A stretch of DNA of 64,000 nucleotides from Hymenobacter sp. BT730 (GTDB lineage Bacteria; Bacteroidota; Bacteroidia; Cytophagales; Hymenobacteraceae). Of the stretch, positions 8,858-16,120 are shown in pieces (within the stretch, counting starts at the first letter, position 1; the number at the start of each line of letters is the position of its first letter). The notes below the pieces were generated by a model. The model was not told the origin of the DNA. It did no database searches and saw only the letters and a list, made by a program, of their open reading frames with translations. The stretch spans positions 558,001-622,000 of the forward strand of contig NZ_JAUOFB010000003.1 in NCBI RefSeq assembly GCF_030542105.1, given 5' to 3'. Made by a program: the position numbers and the translations under genes.

Positions 8858-9430
8858 TTGAACTCGCTCACGGACAACTCGCTCATGCTGCAAGTGAAGG
8901 CCGGCCAGGTCGATAAGATGGGCTTGCTGTTTGAGCGCTACCACCGGCCGCTGTTGGGGTTTTTCTACCACTCCAACGGTAATGCCACGGCTAGCGAAGA
9001 CCTGGTGCAAACCGTATTCTACCGGATGCTGAAATACCGCCACACCTTCACCGGCGACGGCGAGTTTCGGACCTGGATGTACCACCTCGCGCGCAACGTG
9101 CTAGCCGATGCCGCGAAGAAAAATAAACCCTCGGCCCACCACCAGGACATAGCAGACTGGGCCGAGAAAATTGCAGGCGGAACGTTGGCCGACGCAGGCC
9201 TGCAAAAGGCACAAGAGGTAGCGCAGCTTCACCGGGCCATGGCCCGCCTCAGTGCCGAGCAGCGGGAAATACTCGTCATGAGTCGTTTTCAGGAGCTCAA
9301 ATACGAGCAGATAGCGCAACTGCTCGATACAACGGTAGGAGCCGTGAAGGTGCGCGCACACCGGGCTCTGTGCCAATTGAAGGACATTTATTTGCTAATG
9401 GAAAATGGAAGCAAAGTTCGGAAACTGTGA
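8858..9430 (+). CDS. RNA polymerase sigma factor, ECF type
   Basis: This ECF sigma-70 factor has 190 residues. Region 2 spans about 8-90 (LLFERYHRPLLGFFYHSNGN ... SEDLVQTVFYRMLKYRHTF, with FRTWMYHLARNVLAD). Region 4 spans about 128-182 (LSAEQREILVMSRFQELKYE ... GAVKVRAHRALCQLKDIYL). The start is TTG; it keeps the LTDNSLMLQVKAG segment usual at the N-terminus of this group, while an ATG at 8885 is the alternative. Its end overlaps the anti-sigma gene by 26 bases, so translation is probably coupled. It probably drives its own operon and unknown envelope targets. Confidence 0.9.
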   Translation: MNSLTDNSLMLQVKAGQVDKMGLLFERYHRPLLGFFYHSNGNATASEDLVQTVFYRMLKYRHTFTGDGEFRTWMYHLARNVLADAAKKNKPSAHHQDIADWAEKIAGGTLADAGLQKAQEVAQLHRAMARLSAEQREILVMSRFQELKYEQIAQLLDTTVGAVKVRAHRALCQLKDIYLLMENGSKVRKL

Positions 9431-10331
9431 GAGTGTGCAAGAGGGGCTGATGGACTTGCTGGCCAACGAATTGTCGGCACAGGAGCAGCAGGCCATGCAT
9501 ACCCATCTGGCCCACTGCCCTGCCTGCCAGCATGAGCTGCAAGCGGTACAACAGCTCTGGCACACCATGGGTAACCTGCCTGTGCCCGAGCCCAGTGAGC
9601 AGCTGCGCCCCCGCTTCTACAGCATGCTGGCGGAGTTTCAGGCCGCCGAGCTGCAAAAGAAGCGCTGGTCCTTAGCAGGCCTGGTACAACAGCTGCAGGA
9701 GTGGTGGCAGCCAGACTACGCTACTCGCCTGGCCTACAGCATGGTGCTGCTGGTGGTGGGTTTAGCAGCCGGCTATGGCCTGCGCGGCCGCGGCGAGGCA
9801 GCCGATAGCCAGCAGCCTCTGGCGGTAACGGAGGCCCCGGCGAACGGGAATGTGCAGCAGGCGCAAATGCTCACGCTTCTGGCTAACCCCTCGGCCGTGC
9901 AACGGCTGCGCGCCGTGAGCTACGCGGAGGAGCTGGCACCCAGCAACGACCGGGTAGTGGCCGCTCTGCTCAGCACGCTTAACCAGGACCCGAACGTGAA
10001 TGTGCGCCTGGCTTCTTTGGAAGTACTGAGCGGCCTTTCGCAGGACCCTACCGTGCGCCAGGGTCTGGTCCGTTCCCTGGCCCAACAAGAGTCCCCGCTC
10101 GTGCAGTCGGCTATGGCCGATGTGATGGTGCAGCTGCAGGAGCGCCGCTCGGTGCGCCCCCTGCGGAAGCTTTTGCAGCAGGAAAACCTGAACGAGCAGG
10201 TAAAAACCAAAATCGAGCAGAGTATTCAGTCTTTGTCCACAGAACGGTCCTCTGACCACTCAACCCCTTCAACCTACGATGAAACCAATCACCATATTCG
10301 GACTAATCTGGACACTACTGTGGCTGCCTAG
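9405..10331 (+). CDS. Membrane anti-sigma factor with zinc-finger and HEAT repeats
   Basis: This 308-residue protein starts with a ZAS-type anti-sigma domain carrying His34-x3-Cys38-x2-Cys41 (HLAHCPAC). A single membrane helix lies at about 108-126. A periplasmic segment (150-276) follows, made of alternating helices that read as HEAT repeats (NVNVRLASLEVLSGL, SPLVQSAMADVMVQLQ, RSVRPLRKLLQQ). It would hold the preceding sigma factor at the membrane and release it on a signal, perhaps sensed by protein contact with the HEAT part; this is inference. The last 18 codons overlap the next gene. HEAT repeats on the outer side of an anti-sigma factor are unusual. Confidence 0.85.
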   Translation: MEAKFGNCESVQEGLMDLLANELSAQEQQAMHTHLAHCPACQHELQAVQQLWHTMGNLPVPEPSEQLRPRFYSMLAEFQAAELQKKRWSLAGLVQQLQEWWQPDYATRLAYSMVLLVVGLAAGYGLRGRGEAADSQQPLAVTEAPANGNVQQAQMLTLLANPSAVQRLRAVSYAEELAPSNDRVVAALLSTLNQDPNVNVRLASLEVLSGLSQDPTVRQGLVRSLAQQESPLVQSAMADVMVQLQERRSVRPLRKLLQQENLNEQVKTKIEQSIQSLSTERSSDHSTPSTYDETNHHIRTNLDTTVAA

Positions 10332-11148
10332 CTGCTCCTTACAGGCCCAGGACCGTGAATCGACGGAGAAAATAAACCGTGAGTTTACGCTTACGGGTGC
10401 CGCTGGCAGCAGCACGCTGGCTGTGTACAACATCTTCGGCTCGGTTACAGTGGAAGGCTACAGCGGCAACAAAGTGGTAGTAGAAGCTACCAAGACCATT
10501 AAAGCCGACAATGCCACTCTACTGGAGCAGGGGAAAAAGGAAGCCCAGATGGGCTTTGAGCAGCGCGGCGACAGTTTAATTGTATTCCTGCAGGGGCCCC
10601 AGGACTCCCGGCCCCGCCGGAACCGAAACTGGAACAACCACGACATTGACTACGAGTACTCCTTCGATATCACGGTGAAAGTGCCCCGGGATATGAAGGT
10701 AAACGCCTCCACCGTAAATGGTGGTGAGATGCTGGTACAGGATGTGACCGGGGTGGTACAGGCCCGCAACGTCAATGGCCCCGTCAGTGTCCGGAATGTC
10801 CGGGAGGCAACGGTAGCCAAAACGGTGAATGGTAAAGTAGAAGTCTCGCTGACCCATGCGCCTACGCAGGCAGCTTCCTACCAAACCATTAACGGCGACA
10901 TAGCGGTGAGCTATCCGGCTAACGCCTCAGCAGAGCTGCATTTCAAGAGCATGCACGGCGAGATGTACACTGACTTTCCTCAAACAGAATTATTACCGGC
11001 CCGCGTGACGCAGAATCAGCAGCGCGAGGGCGCCGGCACCAAGTATAAACTCAACAAAGAAACGGCCGTGCGGCTGGGCAAAGGCGGCCCCGATATCCGT
11101 CTGGAAACCCTGAACGGCGACGTTACCATCAAACAGCAAACCCGATGA
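10279..11148 (+). CDS. Exported DUF4097 family protein (first copy)
   Basis: This 289-residue exported protein has a signal peptide (IFGLIWTLLWLPSCSLQAQ). Cleavage after AQA is possible, and the Cys in LPSC gives a weak lipobox. The mature part is a DUF4097 right-handed beta-helix-like adhesin fold, shown by repeated VNG turns (STVNGGEMLVQDVTG, RNVNGPVSVRNVRE, KTVNGKVEVSL, TINGDIAVSY, ETLNGDVTI). Its start lies inside the anti-sigma gene (53-base overlap), and its end overlaps the next DUF4097 gene by ATGA, so all four genes form one transcript. The operon position suggests an envelope protein controlled by, or reporting to, the sigma system. Confidence 0.85.
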   Translation: MKPITIFGLIWTLLWLPSCSLQAQDRESTEKINREFTLTGAAGSSTLAVYNIFGSVTVEGYSGNKVVVEATKTIKADNATLLEQGKKEAQMGFEQRGDSLIVFLQGPQDSRPRRNRNWNNHDIDYEYSFDITVKVPRDMKVNASTVNGGEMLVQDVTGVVQARNVNGPVSVRNVREATVAKTVNGKVEVSLTHAPTQAASYQTINGDIAVSYPANASAELHFKSMHGEMYTDFPQTELLPARVTQNQQREGAGTKYKLNKETAVRLGKGGPDIRLETLNGDVTIKQQTR

Positions 11149-11972
11149 ACAAGATAGTATTCCGTACCCTGCTGGCTTTTCTGGCCCTAACCTGGGCGCA
11201 GCCCCTGCTGGCCCAGCAGGCCACCAAAGAGCAGATGGTGGTGGCGCTGAGCTCCCCCGGCAAGCCCGGCACCCTGCACCTCAAACTGGTGGGCGGCGGC
11301 ATTCGGGTGATAGGCACCACGGGCAAGGACGTGGTGATTGAAACCTCCACGCGGGGTGGGCGGCGCGAGTCCAGCTCCTCGGATGCACCCGCCGGCATGC
11401 GCCGCATTTCGCAGGCTGATAACATGGATGTAACGGCGCAGGAGCGCGGTAACCACGTGTATATCAAAACCCAGTCCTGGCAGCATCCGGTTGATTTCGT
11501 TATTCGGGTGCCCAGGCAGTTTTCCCTGCAGCTTTCTACCGTGCAGGATGGCGACATTGTAGTTGAAAACGTGGCCGGCGAGCTGGAGGTATCCAATGTG
11601 AATGGCTCCGTGCGACTGAAAGACGTTTCCGGCTCGGCAGTGCTCAGCACAGTAAATGGCGAGCTGGTGGCTGACTTCAATAACGTAACAGCCGGCGCAC
11701 CTATGGCCTTCTCCACGGTGAATGGCAAAGTGGATGTTACGCTGCCCGCCAAAGCCAAGGCTTCGCTTAAGCTAAAATCGGATATGGGCGAAATCTACAG
11801 CGACTTTGATCTGGCCGTAGATAACTCCGCCCCTAAGGTCACACGCACGGCCAAAGAAGGCACCTACCGCGTGAACACTGATAATTGGACCTACGGTAAA
11901 ATAAATGGTGGCGGCGCGGAGTTTATGATGAAGAGCCTGAACGGTGATATTTTCATTCGCCGGGCCAAATAA
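11145..11972 (+). CDS. Exported DUF4097 family protein (second copy)
   Basis: This is a paralogue of the preceding protein, 275 residues, with a clean signal peptide (LLAFLALTWAQPLLAQQ). It has the same turn pattern (EVSNVNGSVRLKDVSG, LSTVNGELVADF, STVNGKVDVTLPAKAKASLKL, KSLNGDIFIRR) and a shared DMGEIYSDF-like segment (first copy: HGEMYTDF). Start and previous stop overlap as ATGA, typical of coupled translation. The pair probably arose by tandem duplication. The ligand and purpose are unknown. Confidence 0.85.
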   Translation: MNKIVFRTLLAFLALTWAQPLLAQQATKEQMVVALSSPGKPGTLHLKLVGGGIRVIGTTGKDVVIETSTRGGRRESSSSDAPAGMRRISQADNMDVTAQERGNHVYIKTQSWQHPVDFVIRVPRQFSLQLSTVQDGDIVVENVAGELEVSNVNGSVRLKDVSGSAVLSTVNGELVADFNNVTAGAPMAFSTVNGKVDVTLPAKAKASLKLKSDMGEIYSDFDLAVDNSAPKVTRTAKEGTYRVNTDNWTYGKINGGGAEFMMKSLNGDIFIRRAK

Positions 11973-12007
11973 AACGCTAACTTCTAGCCACAAGTATTAT
12001 GTGAACC

Positions 12008-12089
12008 CAGTCCCGGCCTCTCTACTGATACTGCAATATCAGGAGGATGCTGTGGTGAGTGACTCCGAAAGGGAGAGTTGCCGGGACTG
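12008..12089 (+). other. Candidate structured RNA element (three-way junction)
   Basis: The outer 10-bp stem is CAGTCCCGGC (12008-12017) with its exact complement (12080-12089). Inside are a hairpin of 6 bp (12025-12030 with 12037-12042) and a small stem CTCC-GAAAG-GGAG (12063-12075). Five T follow at 12098-12102. It lies in the 332-base gap 11973-12304, which otherwise holds only a promoter box and no recognised gene. It may be a weak terminator of the sigma operon or a regulatory RNA. It matches no riboswitch consensus known to me. Confidence 0.4.
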
Positions 12090-12106
12090 AGTACACCTTT
12101 TTCGGC

Positions 12107-12114
12107 TAATTTTG
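12107..12114 (+). promoter_or_regulatory. -7 box (TAATTTTG) upstream of the CBM9-barrel gene
   Basis: Full TAnnTTTG match. It implies a long leader of roughly 180 bases before the ATG at 12305. Confidence 0.45.
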
Positions 12115-12304
12115 AGGGCGCCCGCACGGGCAGAAACCCTCCCATCTACCGCCGCCTCGCTGGTATTCAGCGCTTCCAGGTTTTCTAACGCTACTCTACA
12201 GGCCGCTTTACGCTGCTTTCGGGCACCCTGTGCCTGGCTTCAGGCCCTTTTTCGGGCTGCACCTCCCCGCTCTTCTTCAGCCTTTGCTTCTGAAACCAAA
12301 CACT

Positions 12305-14842
12305 ATGTTTCGTATCTCTATTCTCTGTCTTTGCTGCCTGCTGCTATGTTTCAGGACCATAGCCCAGGTGCCTGCTACCCCTGTCAGCCCCACGGCAGCA
12401 TCTCCCAAAAAGCAGCTGCAGGCTGTGCGCATCAGTGGAGGAGTTAAGCTGGATGGTTTGCTGGATGAAGCCGTGTGGCAGCAGGCTCCCATTGCCACTG
12501 ACTTTATTCAGCAGCGGCCCAACCCGGGCGTACCGGAAAAGCACCGCACGGAAGTGCGCGTGCTCTATGATGATGCCAACCTCTACATCGGGGCCATCAT
12601 GCACGACTCTTCTCCTGACTCCATTATGCGGGAGATGACCCAGCGCGACCAGTTTGGCAACTCCGATTTATTTTCCGTGTTTCTGGACACGTACCACGAC
12701 CAGCTAAACGGCTACAATTTTACAGTTACTACCTCGGGCGTGCAGCTGGATGGACGCTACTCCCCGGCCGGCGGCGAAGACTTTAACTGGAATGCCGTGT
12801 GGGATGCCCGCACCACCCAGCACGGCACCGACTGGATAGCCGAAATGCGGATTCCCTATTCGGCCATTCGCTTCAGCAAACAGCCGGAGCAGCTCTGGGG
12901 CCTCAACTTTGCCCGCCAGCGCAAGCGCGACAACGCCCAGTATTTCTGGAATGAAGTGAAGCCCACCGTAAATGGCTTCGTAAACCAATGGGGCGAGCTA
13001 CGCGGGGTACATGATATAAAGCCGCCCCTACGCCTGTCCCTCACGCCCTATATCTCCGGCTACGTGAACGACAACCCGCTAAATGCGGAAGGCACCAAGC
13101 GCACCACCACCAGCTTTAATGGCGGGGCCGATGTGAAGTGGGGCATCAATGAAAGCTTTACGCTGGATGCCACCCTGGTGCCCGACTTTGGGCAGGTGCA
13201 GAGCGACAACCAGGTGTTGAACCTTTCGCCCTTCGAAGTGCAGTTCAACGAGAACCGCCAGTTTTTCACGGAGGGCACCGAGCTCTTCAACAAAGGCAAC
13301 CTGTTCTATTCGCGCCGCGTGGGCGCCACGCCCATTGGGTTTTATGGGGTGAGCATGGGCGCTAACGAGAAGATTCTGCGCAACCCGGCCGAAACCCGCC
13401 TGCTGAACGCCACTAAAATTTCGGGGCGCACCAAAAAAGGGCTGGGCGTGGGTTTGTTCAATGCTCTTTCCAATGATGTGTATGCTACCGTACGCAATAC
13501 GGAAACCGGCGAGGAGCGGGAAGTATTAACCCAGCCCTTCAGCAACTACAATATTGCCGTGCTGGACCAGTCCTTGAAAAACAACTCCTACGTCTCGCTT
13601 ATCAATACCAACGTCACGCGGCAGGGCAGCACTTACGATGCCAACGTAACGGGCGGCCTGTTTCGCTTCAACAACAAGAAGAACTCTTATGCCCTGGATG
13701 GCAGCCTGGTGTACTCACGGCGGCGCGGCACCCAGTTTGGGTCCGACAAACCAATTGATGACCAGGATGGCTACAAATACTCCCTGGGTGTAGGGAAAAT
13801 CAGCGGAAACCTGACCTGGGGGTTAAATCATAGCATTGAGTCTGATAAGTACAACCCGAACGACTTGGGCCTGTTGTTTTCCAATAACAGCATCTCGCAG
13901 TCGGTGGATGTGGCTTACCGCAAGTACAAGCCGTTCTGGAAGGTAAACAACATGGCATTTTTTGGGCAGATTGGGCACGAGCTGCTGTATCGCCCTACCC
14001 GCTACCAGAGCATGTACTTTTATAACGGCTTCAATACCACCTTCACCAAAAGCTTTCTGCAAGTAGGGTACGACTTTGTGCTTAGCCCTGTGAGCCACGA
14101 CTACTTTGAGCCGCGCGTATTCCCCCTGGGCAACTACTTTGTGCGGGTGCCGGGCAATTCCGACTTCGTGGCTTTTTTCAACTCCGATACCCGCAAACGG
14201 TTTGCATTGGGTATGAATGCCGGTTGGCAGCGCTTCGGACTGGATGAGCGGCTGCCGCGTGAGCGACGCCTGAGATACAGCCTGGGCGCTTACCCCCGTT
14301 ACCGGGTAAACGACCATCTGACTTTCAGCTACAGCCTGGACTGGAGCCTGAGCCGAAACCAGATTGGCTATGTGAACGGTGGCCTCAGCCGGGACGAGCC
14401 GCTGGATATGCCCTTCACCGGCCAGATTCTGCTGGGCCGGCGCCATGTGTCTACCGTTTCCAATGTGGTATCGGCGGCCTATACCTTCACCAACCGCATG
14501 TCCTTTACGCTACGCACGCGCCACTACACCAGCAACGTGCGCTACGCCGACTTTGCCATCCTTAACCCGGATGGGGAGGAGCTGCTGGCTGATTACCGCC
14601 GCAACCGCGACAATACCTATAATGCCTTTAATGTGGATGCGGTGTATTCCTGGTGGTTTGCCCCGGGCTCGCAGGTAAGTGTGGTATGGAAGAATGCCGG
14701 CTCTACCTTCCTGCAGGCGGAGGAAGCCACGCCTCAATACTTCGACAACTTCAACAATACTATCAACACCCCGCACAACAACTCCTTGTCAGTTAAGGTG
14801 TTATACTACCTCGACTACCTGATGGTGAGAAGGCCGAAATAA
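12305..14842 (+). CDS. CBM9-like domain / DUF5916 outer-membrane beta-barrel protein
   Basis: This 845-residue exported protein has a signal peptide (MFRISILCLCCLLLCF ... AQ). An N-terminal carbohydrate-binding CBM9-like domain follows (about 35-235: VKLDGLLDEAVWQQAP, VRVLYDDANLYIGA, WNAVWDARTTQHGTDWIAEM, IPYSAIRF). The rest is a long run of amphipathic strands rich in aromatic residues, the DUF5916 region, likely a beta barrel. The longer open frame from 12230 puts 25 residues before the signal peptide, so the internal ATG is preferred. Such proteins are common in Bacteroidota; their ligand is unknown. A tandem of GC-rich leader and promoter box precedes it. Confidence 0.85.
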   Translation: MFRISILCLCCLLLCFRTIAQVPATPVSPTAASPKKQLQAVRISGGVKLDGLLDEAVWQQAPIATDFIQQRPNPGVPEKHRTEVRVLYDDANLYIGAIMHDSSPDSIMREMTQRDQFGNSDLFSVFLDTYHDQLNGYNFTVTTSGVQLDGRYSPAGGEDFNWNAVWDARTTQHGTDWIAEMRIPYSAIRFSKQPEQLWGLNFARQRKRDNAQYFWNEVKPTVNGFVNQWGELRGVHDIKPPLRLSLTPYISGYVNDNPLNAEGTKRTTTSFNGGADVKWGINESFTLDATLVPDFGQVQSDNQVLNLSPFEVQFNENRQFFTEGTELFNKGNLFYSRRVGATPIGFYGVSMGANEKILRNPAETRLLNATKISGRTKKGLGVGLFNALSNDVYATVRNTETGEEREVLTQPFSNYNIAVLDQSLKNNSYVSLINTNVTRQGSTYDANVTGGLFRFNNKKNSYALDGSLVYSRRRGTQFGSDKPIDDQDGYKYSLGVGKISGNLTWGLNHSIESDKYNPNDLGLLFSNNSISQSVDVAYRKYKPFWKVNNMAFFGQIGHELLYRPTRYQSMYFYNGFNTTFTKSFLQVGYDFVLSPVSHDYFEPRVFPLGNYFVRVPGNSDFVAFFNSDTRKRFALGMNAGWQRFGLDERLPRERRLRYSLGAYPRYRVNDHLTFSYSLDWSLSRNQIGYVNGGLSRDEPLDMPFTGQILLGRRHVSTVSNVVSAAYTFTNRMSFTLRTRHYTSNVRYADFAILNPDGEELLADYRRNRDNTYNAFNVDAVYSWWFAPGSQVSVVWKNAGSTFLQAEEATPQYFDNFNNTINTPHNNSLSVKVLYYLDYLMVRRPK

Positions 14843-14880
14843 CCGGCTAATATCAGCATCTGCTCAGAGCCGGTCCGCAT

Positions 14881-14948
14881 GGCTGCCCCTTTCCACTCTA
14901 TTTTGCCGGCCCATTATGGCAACCGGAAAGAGTTGGAAAGGGGCAGCC
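14881..14948. repeat. Imperfect inverted repeat upstream of the MtfA-like gene
   Basis: The arms 14881-14899 and 14929-14948 match over 19 pairs with one bulged base. An inner 5-bp pairing (TTGCC/GGCAA) continues the stem. There is no T run, so it is not an obvious terminator. It lies between the CBM9-barrel gene and the peptidase gene. Confidence 0.6.
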
Positions 14949-15058
14949 TTGCGTACCGGCTGTTCGTCTTTGAACATCATGCGGCCCTATGGCTGCTGTA
15001 ATGCAGTATGGACAAAGGCGTTGCAATGCGCCTATAACCTTCCTTTCTGCCCCGCGTT

Positions 15059-16006
15059 ATGCCGCCCATGCAGTATTTCATTTTTGCAGCCCTGGTGGCG
15101 GTGCTGATTTTTATCTTTTACCGCTACGCCACGCGCGACGCCCGCCTGCGCCGGCAGGCCCTGGCAGCAGCCTTTCCAGAAGCCTGGCGCCAGATTCTGG
15201 CCGAGCGGGTGGCCTTTTATTTATCCCTGACCAAAGACGACAAAGTCCGGTTTGAAAAGCAGGTGCAGGTGTTTCTGGCCCGCACCCGCGTAACCGGCAT
15301 TCAGACCGAAGTAGATGATGTGACGCGGGTGCTGGTGGCTGCCTCGGCCATTATTCCGGTATTTGGCTTTCCTGACTGGGAATACAGCAACCTGAGTGAG
15401 GTGCTGGTGGTGCCCGATGCCTGGAAGGAACGGCAGGACCCCACTAAAGAGCAGGCGCCGTTAAGTGGCACGCTCCTGGGGTCGGTGCGCAACTTCCAGA
15501 CCTCGCACTACATGCATTTGTCCAAAGCTTCGCTGGAGCAAGGCTTCCGCGACGCCCTGGACCGGCAAAACGTGGGCATTCATGAGTTTGCACATTTGCT
15601 GGATGAGGCTGACGGGGTTATAGACGGAATTCCGCGCCTAGCCCTGCCTGATGAGTTGGTAAAGCCCTGGCAGGAGGTTATGCAGAGCGAAATTGAGGCT
15701 ATCAGGGCCGGCAATTCCTCCATCAATGACTATGGTGGTACCAGTGAGGCCGAGTTTTTTGCGGTAGTGACGGAGTATTTCTTTGAGAAGCCCGAGAAGC
15801 TTCAGACAGAACATCCCGAACTCTATGACCTGCTGCTGCGCCTGTTTCGGCAAAACCCCAAAAAGCGTTTCCTGCGCTTGGCTGTAGACCCGCGTGAATG
15901 GCTCCGAAGCCTGCGCACGCAAAAGAAGTTTGGGCGCAACTCGCCCTGCCCATGTGGGAGTGGCAAGAAATACAAGGACTGCCACTTGCTGCAGGAAGCG
16001 GCCTGA
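15059..16006 (+). CDS. mtfA: MtfA-like zinc peptidase (M90) with C-terminal SEC-C motif
   Basis: This 315-residue protein has one N-terminal membrane anchor (about 5-22). The M90 peptidase domain carries the zinc motif HEFAH (175-179) and the downstream SEAEFFAVVTEYFF segment (229-242) with the third ligand. In E. coli, MtfA is a cytosolic peptidase that binds the repressor Mlc. Here the N-terminal anchor and an extra C-terminal zinc knuckle, NSPCPCGSGKKYKDCH (294-309), a SEC-C motif as in SecA, are added. SEC-C usually binds zinc and contacts ribosome or partner proteins. An ATG at 15068 is an alternative start. The peptidase call is firm; control of sugar uptake is not implied. Confidence 0.85.
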   Translation: MPPMQYFIFAALVAVLIFIFYRYATRDARLRRQALAAAFPEAWRQILAERVAFYLSLTKDDKVRFEKQVQVFLARTRVTGIQTEVDDVTRVLVAASAIIPVFGFPDWEYSNLSEVLVVPDAWKERQDPTKEQAPLSGTLLGSVRNFQTSHYMHLSKASLEQGFRDALDRQNVGIHEFAHLLDEADGVIDGIPRLALPDELVKPWQEVMQSEIEAIRAGNSSINDYGGTSEAEFFAVVTEYFFEKPEKLQTEHPELYDLLLRLFRQNPKKRFLRLAVDPREWLRSLRTQKKFGRNSPCPCGSGKKYKDCHLLQEAA

Positions 16007-16120
16007 GTTGAGGGGCGTAAGCTACCTGAAAGGCGGCGAAGGGAATTCCGGCTGGATAGTTAATTTAGGCCTTCAGCAGCCTCTAGTGGCTTCCCTTGAC
16101 CTCACCCTTCTCCCCATATC

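Noticed and set aside
12008..12089. Considered as a cobalamin or TPP riboswitch
   Set aside because: The conserved boxes of those riboswitches are absent and the downstream gene does not fit.
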